Notes under the pieces: generated by a model
Told to the model about the DNA's origin: nothing
Seen by the model: only the letters and a program-made list of their open reading frames with translations
The model's database searches: none
Part shown: positions 47,408 to 56,777 of the stretch, piece by piece
How positions within the stretch are numbered: position 1 is the stretch's first letter
Layout: the number at the start of each line of letters is the position of its first letter
Made by a program: the position numbers and the translations under genes
NCBI RefSeq assembly: GCF_036059255.1
Contig: NZ_CP107947.1
Span: forward strand, 3,038,001 to 3,102,000
Reading direction: 5' to 3'
Source of the DNA: Micromonospora sp. NBC_00389
GTDB lineage: Bacteria; Actinomycetota; Actinomycetes; Mycobacteriales; Micromonosporaceae
Length of the DNA: 64,000 bases

Positions 47408-47437
47408 GTCCCGGTCCGCCGCACAGGCGGACCGGGA
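47408..47437 (+). terminator. Hairpin between permease and glutamine-synthetase-like gene
   Basis: GTCCCGGTCCGCC pairs perfectly with GGCGGACCGGGAC around a 4-base loop, just after the permease stop. It could terminate or attenuate within the cluster. Confidence 0.75.
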
Positions 47438-47568
47438 CGCGGTCGTGGCCTCAGCCTGCCGCCGGTGCACAGGCGATCCACCCGAGCCATCCCGTTTGCC
47501 GGGGTGGCCGCAGCGGGCATTGACGATGATCCGCTCGACCGGTAGACCTTGGTGATGGAGGCCCGCGA

Positions 47569-48933
47569 ATGAGGAAAGCGCCGCTCACGCTGGAACAACT
47601 GCGGGTCGCCGTCGCCGAGGGTGAGATCGACACGGTGGTGCTGGCCCTGGTCGACATGCAGGGCCGGTTGCAGGGCAAACGGTTCCACGCTCCGTACTTC
47701 CTCGACCAGGTGGTGGCCAACGGCAGCGAGGGCTGCAACTATCTGCTCGCCGTGGACGTCGACATGAACACCGTCGACGGGTACGCGATGTCGAGCTGGG
47801 AGCGGGGCTACGGCGACTTCGCGATGGTTCCGGACTTCGGCACGCTACGCCGGACGCCCTGGCAGCCCGGCTCCGCGCTGCTGTTGGCCGACCTGGCCTG
47901 GCTGGACGGCTCCGGTGACGTGATCGCCTCGCCCCGGCAGATCCTGCGCCGGCAACTGGACCGGCTGGCCGAGCACGGGCTGACCGCATACGCCGGCACC
48001 GAGCTGGAGTTCGTGCTGTTCCGTGACTCGTACGAGGACGCCTGGCGCCGCGGCTACCGCGACCTCACCCCGGCCAACCAGTACAACGTGGACTACTCGC
48101 TGCTCGGCACCGCCCGGGTCGAGCCGCTGCTGCGCCGGATCCGCACCGAGATGGCCGGCGCCGGGCTCACCCCGGAAAGCGCCAAGGGCGAGTGCAACCT
48201 CGGCCAGCACGAGATCGCGTTCCGGTACGACGAGGCGGTGGCCTGCGCCGACCACCACGTGATCTACAAGAACGGAGCCAAGGAGATCGCCGCCCAGGAG
48301 GGCATGGCGATCACCTTCATGGCCAAGCCGAACGCGCGGGAGGGCAACTCCTGCCACATCCACTTCTCCCTGCGGGACGCCGCCGGAGCTTCGGCGATGC
48401 TCGGTGACGGGCCGGCGCACCTGTCGGAGACCGGGCAGCGGGTGCTCGCCGGACTGCTGGCCACCATGCGGGAGTTCAGCCTGCTCTTCGCCCCGAACAT
48501 CAACTCCTACAAGCGCTACCAGCCGGGGTCGTTCGCCCCGACCGCGCTGCGCTGGGGAGTGGACAACCGCACCTGCGCGCTGCGGATGGTCGGCCACGGG
48601 CAGGGCATGCGGGTGGAGAACCGGGTGCCCGGCGCCGACGTCAACCCGTACCTGGCGATCGCCGGGCTGGTCGCCGGCGCGCTGCACGGCATCGACGGAG
48701 AGCTGGAGCTGGGCCGGGAGTGCACCGGCAACGCGTACGACGATCCGGAGGCCGAGCGGGTGCCCGGCACCCTGCGTGACGCCCTGGCCCTCTGGGAGTC
48801 CTCCACCGTGGCCGCCGACGCCTTCGGTGCCGAGGTCGTCGCCCACTACGCCAACCAGGCCCGGGTGGAGATCGCCGCCTTCGACGCCGCCGTCACCGAC
48901 TGGGAGTTGACCCGTGGCTTCGAACGCCTCTGA
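47569..48933 (+). CDS. Glutamine synthetase-like gamma-glutamyl-amine ligase
   Basis: 454 residues from ATG 47569 (GGAGG upstream). GS fold: residues 15-100 beta-grasp; catalytic core with TELEFVLF, ECNLGQHEIAFRY, GNSCHIHFSL, and YKRYQPGSFAPTALRWGVDNRT. The usual GS Tyr-adenylylation loop and AGQHEI Gly/Ala are changed (NLGQHE), as in PuuA, GlnA3 and GlnA4-type ligases. With ALDH and a C26 hydrolase next to it, it most likely glutamylates a mono- or polyamine and does not assimilate ammonium. Confidence 0.85.
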   Translation: MRKAPLTLEQLRVAVAEGEIDTVVLALVDMQGRLQGKRFHAPYFLDQVVANGSEGCNYLLAVDVDMNTVDGYAMSSWERGYGDFAMVPDFGTLRRTPWQPGSALLLADLAWLDGSGDVIASPRQILRRQLDRLAEHGLTAYAGTELEFVLFRDSYEDAWRRGYRDLTPANQYNVDYSLLGTARVEPLLRRIRTEMAGAGLTPESAKGECNLGQHEIAFRYDEAVACADHHVIYKNGAKEIAAQEGMAITFMAKPNAREGNSCHIHFSLRDAAGASAMLGDGPAHLSETGQRVLAGLLATMREFSLLFAPNINSYKRYQPGSFAPTALRWGVDNRTCALRMVGHGQGMRVENRVPGADVNPYLAIAGLVAGALHGIDGELELGRECTGNAYDDPEAERVPGTLRDALALWESSTVAADAFGAEVVAHYANQARVEIAAFDAAVTDWELTRGFERL

Positions 48934-48957
48934 CGACGCAGGGATGGGGGTGCCGGC

Positions 48958-50313
48958 GTGACTGTGGTGGTGGATCCGGCTACCGGGGAGGGGTTTCGGG
49001 ACGTGCCCGCGGCCTCGGTGGCAGAGGTTGACGCGGCGATCTCGCGGGCCGCGACCGCGTTCGAGGCGTGGCGGGCGGTGGCGCCGGGAGACCGGGCACG
49101 GCTGCTGCGGCGGTTCGCCGCCGTGGTCGACGCGCACCTCGACGAGCTGGCCGCGCTGGAGGTCCGCAACTCCGGGCACACCATCGGCAACGCCCGCTGG
49201 GAGGCCGGCAACGTCCGGGACGTGCTGGACTACTACGCCGGAGCGCCGGAGCGGCTGACCGGGCGGCAGATCCCGGTGCCCGGCGGGCTGGACATCACCT
49301 TCCACGAGCCGCTCGGCGTGGTCGGGGTGATCGTGCCGTGGAACTTCCCGATGCCGATCGCCGCCTGGGGGTTCGTTCCGGCCCTCGCGGCCGGCAACAC
49401 CGTGGTGCTCAAGCCCGCCGAGCTGACCCCGCTCACCGCGCTGCGCCTGGCCGAACTGGCCCGCGAGGCCGGCCTGCCCGACGACGTGTTCATCGTCGTC
49501 CCGGGCGAGGGCGCGGTGGTGGGGGAGCGGTTCGTCAGCCACCCGGCGGTCCGCAAGATCTGCTTCACCGGGTCGACCGAGGTGGGCACCCGGATCATGG
49601 CCGGCTGCGCCGGCCAGGTGAAGCGGCTCACCCTGGAGTTGGGCGGCAAGAGCGCGAACATCGTGTTCGCCGACGCCGACCTGGAACGCGCCGCCGCGAC
49701 CGCGCCCGGCGCGGTCTTCGACAACGCCGGCCAGGACTGCTGCGCCCGGTCCCGGATCCTGGTCCAACGCCCGGTGCACGACCGTTTCCTGGCACTGCTC
49801 GAACCAGCGGTGCGGGCGGTGCGGGTGGAACACCCGGCCCAGGACACCGCCGAGATGGGCCCAATGATCTCCGCCAGCCAGCGGGACCGGGTCGCCGGCT
49901 ACCTGGCCGGGGCGCGGGTCGCGTTCACCGGCTCCTGCCCCGACGGCCCCGGCTTCTGGCACGCCCCGACCGTGCTGCTGGCCGACTCGGCAGCCGACCG
50001 GCACTGGCGGGAGGAGATCTTCGGCCCGGTGGTCTCGGTGCTCCCGTTCGACGACGAGGCCGACGCGATCCGGCTCGCCAACGACACCGAGTACGGCCTC
50101 TCCGGCTCGATCTGGACCCGGGACGTGGGTCGCGCGCTCCGGATGGCCCGCGCCATCGACTCGGGCAACCTCAGCGTCAACTCGCACTCCTCGGTGCGCT
50201 ACTGGACCCCGTTCGGCGGGATGAAGCGCTCCGGGCTGGGCCGGGAGCTCGGTCCGGACGCGCTGCACGCCTTCACCGACGTCAAGAACGTGTTCATCGC
50301 GACAGAGGAGTAA
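48958..50313 (+). CDS. NAD(P)+-dependent aldehyde dehydrogenase
   Basis: 451 residues from GTG 48958, 24 bp after the ligase stop. Motifs: VIVPWNFPMPIAAWGFVPAL, FTGSTEVGTRIM (nucleotide loop), LELGGKSANIVF (general-base Glu) and NAGQDCCARSR (catalytic Cys, followed by a second Cys). In the pathway it would oxidise gamma-glutamyl-aminoaldehyde to the acid, like PuuC. Confidence 0.92.
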   Translation: MTVVVDPATGEGFRDVPAASVAEVDAAISRAATAFEAWRAVAPGDRARLLRRFAAVVDAHLDELAALEVRNSGHTIGNARWEAGNVRDVLDYYAGAPERLTGRQIPVPGGLDITFHEPLGVVGVIVPWNFPMPIAAWGFVPALAAGNTVVLKPAELTPLTALRLAELAREAGLPDDVFIVVPGEGAVVGERFVSHPAVRKICFTGSTEVGTRIMAGCAGQVKRLTLELGGKSANIVFADADLERAAATAPGAVFDNAGQDCCARSRILVQRPVHDRFLALLEPAVRAVRVEHPAQDTAEMGPMISASQRDRVAGYLAGARVAFTGSCPDGPGFWHAPTVLLADSAADRHWREEIFGPVVSVLPFDDEADAIRLANDTEYGLSGSIWTRDVGRALRMARAIDSGNLSVNSHSSVRYWTPFGGMKRSGLGRELGPDALHAFTDVKNVFIATEE

Positions 50314-50318
50314 CGCCA

Positions 50319-51086
50319 GTGCAGGGTCGGTTGCAGGACCGGGTGGCCGTGGTCACCGGAGCGGGCAGCGGGATCGGGTTGGCCACCGTCCGGCGGTTCG
50401 CCGCCGAGGGTGCCCGGGTGGTCTGCGTGGACATCGACGTGGCGGCCGGCGAGCGGGCCGCCGAGGAGTGCGGCGGCGAGTTCGTGGCCACCGACGTCGC
50501 CGACGAGTCGGCGGTGCGTGACCTGTTCGACGGGGTGGCCGACCGGCACGGGCGGGTCGACATCGCGTTCAACAACGCCGGCATTTCGCCACCGGACGAC
50601 GACTCCATTCTGGACACCGGCCTGGATGCCTGGGAGCGGGTGCTGCGGGTCAACACCACGAGCGTCTACCTCTGCTGCAAGTACGCGATCCCGCACATGC
50701 GCCGCCAGGGCAAGGGCTCGATCATCAACACCGCGTCGTTCGTGGCGCTGATGGGCGCGGCGACGTCGCAGATCGCGTACACGGCGAGCAAGGGCGGGGT
50801 GCTGGCGATGACCCGGGAGTTGGGCGTGCAGTTCGCCCGCGAGGGCATTCGGGTCAACGCGCTCTGCCCCGGCCCGGTGGCCACCCCGCTGTTGCTGGAA
50901 CTCTTCGCCGCCGACCCGGAGCGGGCCGCCCGCCGGCTGGTGCACGTGCCGATGGGCCGGTTCGGGCAACCGGAGGAGATCGCCGCCGCGGTGGCGTTCC
51001 TGGCCAGCGACGACGCCTCCTTCATGACCGCCGCGCAGTTCGTGGTGGACGGCGGCATCACCGGCGCGTACGTCACACCGCTATGA
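50319..51086 (+). CDS. Short-chain dehydrogenase/reductase
   Basis: 255 residues from GTG 50319 (GAGGAG 8 bp upstream). Rossmann loop VVTGAGSGIGLATVRRFA, NNAG at FNNAGISPPDD, catalytic Ser in NTASFVALMG, Tyr and Lys in YTASKGG. Classical SDR. It may oxidise a hydroxy intermediate of the amine pathway or act as the reductase partner of the ALDH. Its stop overlaps the next ATG by 4 bp (ATGA). Confidence 0.9.
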   Translation: MQGRLQDRVAVVTGAGSGIGLATVRRFAAEGARVVCVDIDVAAGERAAEECGGEFVATDVADESAVRDLFDGVADRHGRVDIAFNNAGISPPDDDSILDTGLDAWERVLRVNTTSVYLCCKYAIPHMRRQGKGSIINTASFVALMGAATSQIAYTASKGGVLAMTRELGVQFAREGIRVNALCPGPVATPLLLELFAADPERAARRLVHVPMGRFGQPEEIAAAVAFLASDDASFMTAAQFVVDGGITGAYVTPL

Positions 51087-51841
51087 CGCAGCGGCCACTG
51101 ATCGGGATCAGTGCGTACGTCGAGCCCGCTGACTGGGCGACCTGGCGGGGTGTGCCAGCCGTGCTGGTGCCGGAGGCGTACGTGCGGGCGGTGCGCGCCG
51201 CCGGCGGGCGGGCGGTGGTGTTGCCGCCGGACGACGAGGACGGCGACGTGCTGGCGGTCCTCGACGGGCTGCTGCTGGCCGGCGGCGCCGACGTCGGCCC
51301 GCGGCGGTACGGCCAACCGCCCGACCCGCGCACCGAGGACCGGCCGGACCGGGACACCGGCGAGCTGACCCTGCTGGCCGCCGCGCTCGCCGCCGACCTG
51401 CCGGTGCTGGGTGTCTGCCGGGGGATGCAACTGCTCGCCGTCGCCTACGGCGGCACCCTGCACCAGCACCTGCCGGACGTGGTCGGTCACGAGGAGCACC
51501 GTCCGGCGCCCGGCGTCTACGGTGCCCATCCGGTGCGGTTCGCGCCGGGCAGCCTGGCCGCGACGGTGCTGGCCGGGGTGGGCCGGGTCAACTCGTACCA
51601 CCACCAGGCGGTTGCCGACCCGGGGCGGCTCGCCGTCACCGGCTGGGCGGCGGACGGGGTGATCGAGGCGGTCGAGGATCCGGGCCGGCCGTTCGTGCTG
51701 GGCGTGCAGTGGCATCCGGAGAACGAGCCGGATCCGCGGCCGATCACCGCGCTGGTCCGGGCCGCCCGCCAGCGACCGCCCGGCCCGCTGGTCGCCGCCC
51801 GCGACGGTGGCGTGGATCTCGCGAGGCCGCCAACGCCGTGA
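51083..51841 (+). CDS. Gamma-glutamyl-gamma-aminobutyrate hydrolase-like class I amidotransferase (PuuD-like, peptidase C26)
   Basis: 252 residues from ATG 51083. Nucleophile elbow VLGVCRGMQLLAVAYGG (Cys), NSYHHQAV, and VLGVQWHPENEPD (His-x-Glu) give the Cys-His-Glu triad. The SAYVEPA and GLLLAGGADVGPRRYG segments match PuuD proteins. It removes the gamma-glutamyl group at the end of the pathway. It is coupled to the SDR by overlap and is the last gene of the cluster. Confidence 0.9.
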   Translation: MTQRPLIGISAYVEPADWATWRGVPAVLVPEAYVRAVRAAGGRAVVLPPDDEDGDVLAVLDGLLLAGGADVGPRRYGQPPDPRTEDRPDRDTGELTLLAAALAADLPVLGVCRGMQLLAVAYGGTLHQHLPDVVGHEEHRPAPGVYGAHPVRFAPGSLAATVLAGVGRVNSYHHQAVADPGRLAVTGWAADGVIEAVEDPGRPFVLGVQWHPENEPDPRPITALVRAARQRPPGPLVAARDGGVDLARPPTP

Positions 51842-51912
51842 CGCGCGTTCCACCTGCGGGTGTGACGTACGTCGCCCCCGACGGGAGCGGCGGCCGGTGG
51901 GAGGATCAGCGC

Positions 51913-52464
51913 ATGGGCAAGGTGTATCCGGCGATCGACGGTCGGCTGCGCGACTTCATCGCAGCCCAGCCGGTCTTCTTCGTGGCCACCGCGCCATCCG
52001 GCGCGGAGGGGCACGTCAACGTCTCGCCGAAGGGCATGCGGGGCACGTTCGTGATTCTCGGTCCGCACCGGGTGGCCTACCTGGATTACCACGGCAGCGG
52101 CGCGGAGACGATCGCCCACCTGCGGGACAACGGCCGGATCACGCTGATGTTCTGCGCCTTCGACGGGCCGCCGAAGATCCTCCGACTGCACGGCCGGGGC
52201 AGCACCGTCGCGGTCACCGAGGCCGCCTTCGCCGACCGGCTCGCCGAGTTTCCCGAGCCGCCGGATGTGCACGCCGTACGGGCCGTGATCACCGTCGAGG
52301 TGGATCGGGTCAGCGACTCGTGTGGCTATGCCGTGCCACTGATGGACTACCGCGCGGAACGCGATCTGTTGCTCAGCTCACACTCCCGCCGCACCGCCGA
52401 CGATCTGGTGGTCTACCGGGCCACCAAGAACGCGGCGAGTATCGACGGGCTGCCGGTCTTCTGA
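51913..52464 (+). CDS. Pyridoxamine 5'-phosphate oxidase-fold flavin-binding protein
   Basis: 183 residues from ATG 51913 (GGGAGGATC upstream). Split-barrel motifs are QPVFFVATAPSGAEGHVNVSPKG, RVAYLDYHGSGAETIAHLRDNGRITLMF and DSCGYAVPLMDY. Such proteins bind FMN or F420; this branch (MGKVYPAIDGRLRDFI) is not true PdxH. The role is unknown, possibly detoxifying. Not obviously part of the amine cluster. Confidence 0.85.
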   Translation: MGKVYPAIDGRLRDFIAAQPVFFVATAPSGAEGHVNVSPKGMRGTFVILGPHRVAYLDYHGSGAETIAHLRDNGRITLMFCAFDGPPKILRLHGRGSTVAVTEAAFADRLAEFPEPPDVHAVRAVITVEVDRVSDSCGYAVPLMDYRAERDLLLSSHSRRTADDLVVYRATKNAASIDGLPVF

Positions 52465-52568
52465 GCCGCCGGGCGCGCTCCGGCACGGCCGACGCCGACG
52501 CCGCACCCGCCGCCACTGTCCGGTCACTGACAGCGGCGTAGGCAATCAGCGTCCAACAGGCGCGATGC

Positions 52569-52594
52569 GTTACGTTCCTCGTCCGCCGGGGTAC
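52569..52594 (+). promoter_or_regulatory. Sigma-B-like promoter before the kinase/SpoIIE gene
   Basis: GTTAC (52569-52573) and GGGTAC (52589-52594) are separated by 15 bp, close to the GTTT-N14-16-GGGTAT consensus of Streptomyces sigma-B-group promoters. The start codon follows 59 bp later. Confidence 0.5.
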
Positions 52595-52653
52595 AAGTCG
52601 GAACACGGCTGGCGAAGATCATCGGCTGGGGGGCAGCCGGAGCGGGAGGCTTT

Positions 52654-55600
52654 ATGAGCTCGGCCCAGGGGGGCGCGGACGCGGGGCATTCCCTCGCGGC
52701 CGCCAGCGACGTGCCCCCACTGCTGACGGCCGCCTTCGCGGCCGGCGGTGAGCTGGGCGAGCGACTGGGGAACCTCGACTGGTCCACCGCTCCGCTCGGC
52801 CCGCCGGGTCGCTGGCCGACGGCGCTCTCCAGCGCGGTCGGCATGATGCTCGCCTCCAGCGCGCAGATCGTGATGTTCTGGGGCGACGACCAACTCGCCT
52901 TCTACAACGACGCCTACCGGCCGACCATCGGCAGCAAGCACCCGGACGTGCTCGGTCAACCGGCCCGGCAGCACTGGGCGGAGACCTGGGCGGTGCTCGG
53001 CCCGCTGCTGGACGAGGTTCAGCGCACCGGACAGTCGTACCGGGGCGCGGACCACCCCTTCCTGCTGGACCGGCACGGCTTTGTCGAGCAGACCTACTTC
53101 GACGTCTCGTACGACCCGATCCGGGGCGCGGACGGTTCGGTCCACGGCGTCTACTGCATCGTCAACGAGACCACCGGGCGGGTGCTCGGCGAGCGCCGGC
53201 TGCGGGCACTCGCCGAGCTGGGCGCCGAGTTGGCCGACGTGGTCAGCGCCGCCGAACTCGGCCGGACCGCCGCCGAGGTGCTCGGTCGGCACCGGGCGGA
53301 CGTGCCGTTCGCGCTGATCTACCTGGGCGACGAGGCCGGCCGGTTCACCCTGGCCGGCTCCGAGGGCACCGGCCAGGCCGCTGTCGACATCGCCCCCGAG
53401 GTACTCGCCCGGGTGGCCGCCGCCGGCGCACCCGTCACGGTCGAGGTGGCCAGTCTGCTCGACCCGCCGCCGGCCGACGCAGCCGACCACGCCCTCGTGC
53501 TGCCCATCACGGCGACCAACGAAACCGTCGGCGCGCTGGTCGTCGGCATGGCCAGCCTGCTGGCGCTCAATGACGAGTACCGCGACTTCCTCGACCTGGT
53601 CGCCGCCCAGATCTCCCGCGCGGTGGGCAAACAGCGGGCATACGAGCAGGAGCGGGCACGCGCCGCGGAGTTGGCCGCGCTGGACCAGGCGAAGACCAAC
53701 TTCTTCGCCAACGTCAGCCACGAGTTCCGCACCCCGTTGACCCTGGTGCTCGGCCCGATGGAGGACATGCTGGCCGACCCGGCACTGCCCGCCGCCTACA
53801 CCGACCGGCTCACCATGATGCACCGCAACGCGCTGCGCCTGCTCAAGCTCGTCAACACCGTGCTGGACTTCTCCCGGCTGGAGTCCGGCCGGCTGGCCGC
53901 CCATTACCAGCCCACCGACCTGGCCGGCTACACCGCACGGCTCGCCAGCACCTTCCGCTCGGCCACCGACCGGGCCGGGTTGCGACTGGTGGTGGACTGC
54001 CCACCCCTGCCGGCGCCGATCTTCGTCGACCGGGACATGTGGGAAAAGGTCGTCCTCAACCTCGTGTCGAACGCGGTCAAGTTCACCTTCGACGGCGAGA
54101 TCCGGGTCCGGGTCAGTGCCTCTGGCGGCGCCGCCCGGTTGGAGGTGACCGACACCGGCGTGGGGATCGTGCCGGCCGAGCTGCCGCACGTCTTCGAGCG
54201 GTTCCACCGGGTGTCCGGGGTGCGCGCCCGCACCCACGAGGGCACCGGGATCGGCCTGGCGCTGGTCCGGGAGCTGGTCGAGATGCACGGCGGCGAGGTG
54301 GGGGTCACCAGCCGGATCGACGAGGGGAGCACCTTCGCGGTGACCGTCCCGTTCGGATCCGCGCACCTGCCCGCCGACCGGGTGGCGCCGTTTGGCCCTC
54401 AGCCGTCGGGCGAGCCGGAACAGGCCCGGCTCTACGTCGCGGAGACCGCGCTGTGGACCGGCGCCGAGCCGCCGCCGGAGTTGGGCAGCCGGCCGGCGGC
54501 GGTCACCCCGGCCGGCCGGATCCTGGTCGTCGACGACAACCCGGACCTGCGCGAGCACGTCACCCGGCTGCTGTCCCCGACCTGGGAGGTGGTCACGGCC
54601 AGCGACGGTCTGGCGGCCCTGCCGCTGGCCCGTGAGGGCGGGTTCGACCTGGTGCTCACCGACGTGATGATGCCCCGGCTGGACGGGTTCGGGCTGGTCG
54701 GCGCGCTGCGCGCGGACCCGCGTACCCGACACGTGCCGATCGTGCTGCTCTCCGCCCGGGCCGGCTCCGCGGAGGCGGTCGCCGGCCTCTCCGTCGGCGC
54801 CGACGACTACCTGACCAAGCCGTTCTCCGGGCAGGAGCTGGTGGCGCGGGTCCGGGCCAACGTCGAGCTGGGCCAACTGCGGGGGCAGATCATCCGCCGG
54901 CTGCGGGCGCTGGCCGACGCGGCGGTGGCGGTGAACACCGCCCGATCGACCGCCGACGTCCTCCAGGTCGCCGCCCGGCATGCGCTCAGCCTCGCCGAAG
55001 CCGCCCGGGTGGTGGTCACCGCGACCGGGTCCCGGTCCGAGGCGGACGCCGGCGGCACCACCGCCGCGGACCCGTCCTTCGTGGCCGAGCTGACCGGCAC
55101 CACCGGTGAGCGGCTCGGCGAGTTGCGGGTCTGGCGGTCGGCCGGCGACGACGCGCAGGCCGACGAGGCCGCCCTGACCCAGCTCGCCCGGCTGGTCGGG
55201 GTACGGCTGGAGAACGCCCAGCTCTACGAGGCCGAACACCGCATCGCCACCACGTTGCAGCACAGCCTGCTGCCCCGGTCGCTGCCCCAGTTGCCGGGCG
55301 CGGTGGTGGCCAGCCGATACCTGCCGGGCAGCGCCGACGTCGAGGTCGGCGGCGACTGGTACGACGTGATCGCGCTGGAGGGCGACGAGCTGGCGCTGGT
55401 CATCGGCGACGTGGTCGGCAAGGGCGTCCAGGCCGCCGCGGCGATGGGGCAGCTCCGCAACGCGCTGCGCGCGTACCTGCTGGAGGGCTTCGACCCGGGT
55501 GAGTCGCTGACCCGGCTCAACCGGCTGGTCGGGTCCACCGAACGCCGCTCCTTCGCCACTGTGGTCTGTCTGCTGTTCAACCCGCGCACCGGGAGGTTGC

Positions 55601-56313
55601 GGTACGCCAGCGCAGGTCACCCGTCCCCACTGCTGATCAGGGGAGGTGACGTGGCATTCCTGCACGACCGGGCGCTCGGCCCACCGGTCGGCGCCATCCC
55701 CGACGCGACGTACCACTCGGTCGAGGGGGAGCTGCCTCCCGGCCGCCGGCTGCTGCTCTACACCGACGGGCTGATCGAGGATCGGCAGCTCGGCATCGAC
55801 GCCGCGCTGGCCCAGCTGTGTACCGACGCGGCCACCCCCGGTGAGCACGTGACGGACCTGATCGAAGCGGTGATCGAGCGGGTCGCCGGTCAACCGCGCC
55901 GCGACGACGTGGCCGTGCTCGCCCTGGAGGCGGCCGAGCTGAACCGCTTCGCGTTGCGGCTGCCCGCGGACCCGACCCGGCTGAGCGTGCTGCGCAAGCG
56001 CCTGGAGGACTTCCTGGTCGCGCACGGGGTCGGCGAGACGGACCTGTTCGACGTGACCGTGGCGGTCTCCGAGGCCGCCGCGAACGCCATCGAGCACCCG
56101 GTCCACCCCGCCGAGCCGGTGATCAGCGTTGAGGTGGCCATCGAGAACCGGACAGTGACCGTCACGGTGCGCGACAGCGGCCGGTGGCGGGAGTCGGCCG
56201 GTTCCGGGTTCCGCGGGCGCGGGCTGACCCTGATCAAGGCGCTGGGTGAGCTGACGGTGCGGCGTACCGACGAGGGCACCGAGGTGACGCTGCGCCGGCA
56301 GCTGCAGGACTGA
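52654..56313 (+). CDS. Hybrid histidine kinase-receiver-SpoIIE phosphatase-RsbW-like kinase fusion
   Basis: 1219 residues from ATG 52654 (GGGAGG upstream). Order: PAS 45-180; GAF 190-330; HisKA with H356 (NVSHEFRT); HATPase with N-box near 473 (VSNAVKF) and DTGVGI, GTGIGLAL; receiver 620-735 with phospho-acceptor D670 (LVLTDVMMP) and K722; a second GAF-like region 750-860; PP2C/SpoIIE 865-1093 with GGDWYDV (D901), LYTDGLIE and RRDDVAVL; and a RsbW-like HATPase 1098-1219 (AVSEAAANAIEH, FRGRGLTLIK). All metal and nucleotide motifs look intact. It should receive a signal and set the phosphorylation state of a STAS antagonist such as the convergent gene. Confidence 0.93.
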   Translation: MSSAQGGADAGHSLAAASDVPPLLTAAFAAGGELGERLGNLDWSTAPLGPPGRWPTALSSAVGMMLASSAQIVMFWGDDQLAFYNDAYRPTIGSKHPDVLGQPARQHWAETWAVLGPLLDEVQRTGQSYRGADHPFLLDRHGFVEQTYFDVSYDPIRGADGSVHGVYCIVNETTGRVLGERRLRALAELGAELADVVSAAELGRTAAEVLGRHRADVPFALIYLGDEAGRFTLAGSEGTGQAAVDIAPEVLARVAAAGAPVTVEVASLLDPPPADAADHALVLPITATNETVGALVVGMASLLALNDEYRDFLDLVAAQISRAVGKQRAYEQERARAAELAALDQAKTNFFANVSHEFRTPLTLVLGPMEDMLADPALPAAYTDRLTMMHRNALRLLKLVNTVLDFSRLESGRLAAHYQPTDLAGYTARLASTFRSATDRAGLRLVVDCPPLPAPIFVDRDMWEKVVLNLVSNAVKFTFDGEIRVRVSASGGAARLEVTDTGVGIVPAELPHVFERFHRVSGVRARTHEGTGIGLALVRELVEMHGGEVGVTSRIDEGSTFAVTVPFGSAHLPADRVAPFGPQPSGEPEQARLYVAETALWTGAEPPPELGSRPAAVTPAGRILVVDDNPDLREHVTRLLSPTWEVVTASDGLAALPLAREGGFDLVLTDVMMPRLDGFGLVGALRADPRTRHVPIVLLSARAGSAEAVAGLSVGADDYLTKPFSGQELVARVRANVELGQLRGQIIRRLRALADAAVAVNTARSTADVLQVAARHALSLAEAARVVVTATGSRSEADAGGTTAADPSFVAELTGTTGERLGELRVWRSAGDDAQADEAALTQLARLVGVRLENAQLYEAEHRIATTLQHSLLPRSLPQLPGAVVASRYLPGSADVEVGGDWYDVIALEGDELALVIGDVVGKGVQAAAAMGQLRNALRAYLLEGFDPGESLTRLNRLVGSTERRSFATVVCLLFNPRTGRLRYASAGHPSPLLIRGGDVAFLHDRALGPPVGAIPDATYHSVEGELPPGRRLLLYTDGLIEDRQLGIDAALAQLCTDAATPGEHVTDLIEAVIERVAGQPRRDDVAVLALEAAELNRFALRLPADPTRLSVLRKRLEDFLVAHGVGETDLFDVTVAVSEAAANAIEHPVHPAEPVISVEVAIENRTVTVTVRDSGRWRESAGSGFRGRGLTLIKALGELTVRRTDEGTEVTLRRQLQD

Positions 56314-56367
56314 CCTCGCGCCCGACGGTGCGCGTGCGCCCTACAGACCAGCCGGGCCGCGGCTGGC

Positions 56368-56682
56368 TCAGGCCGGGCTCAGCCAGCTCTGCTCGCCCAG
56401 GCCGGAGATGTCCAGCACGCGGCGGACCTGCCGGGACGGCAGCACGGTGAGCGTGCCGGGAAACTGCTGGGCGAGCCGGACCAGCGCGTGGATGGCGGCC
56501 GAGTCGAAGAAGGTGACCGCGGTCAGGTCGAGGGTGATCCGCTCGGCGGGCTCGCGCAGGGCCGTCTGGAGCATGGTGTCGGCGGTAGCCATGTCGACCT
56601 CACCAGCCACCACCACGTGGAGGTGATCGCCGTGGATCTCCGCGCTGGCGGAGAAGACGGGTGGTGCTCCTCCTTGATCCAC
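56368..56682 (-). CDS. STAS-domain anti-sigma factor antagonist
   Basis: 104 residues from GTG 56682. ITLDLTAVTFFDSAAIHALVRL holds the STAS phospho-acceptor Ser (FDSAAI). Substrate of RsbW-like kinases and SpoIIE-type phosphatases in partner switching. Its 3' end is 54 bp from that of the large fusion, which has both activities, so they are likely partners even though convergently transcribed. Confidence 0.9.
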   Translation of the reverse strand: MDQGGAPPVFSASAEIHGDHLHVVVAGEVDMATADTMLQTALREPAERITLDLTAVTFFDSAAIHALVRLAQQFPGTLTVLPSRQVRRVLDISGLGEQSWLSPA

Positions 56683-56777
56683 GCAGACACCATGGCACAG
56701 CCGACCTGGCAGGGCAACAACCGGTCCGGAGCGGCCGTGGCGCGGGTCACCAGCCGGGCCGGCGATAGGCTTGAGGC

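Noticed and set aside
47845..50268. 807-codon minus-strand open frame
   Set aside because: Antisense to the ligase and ALDH genes with intact catalytic motifs.
52570..56106. 1178-codon minus-strand open frame
   Set aside because: Antisense shadow of the signalling fusion, whose domains are all clearly on the plus strand.
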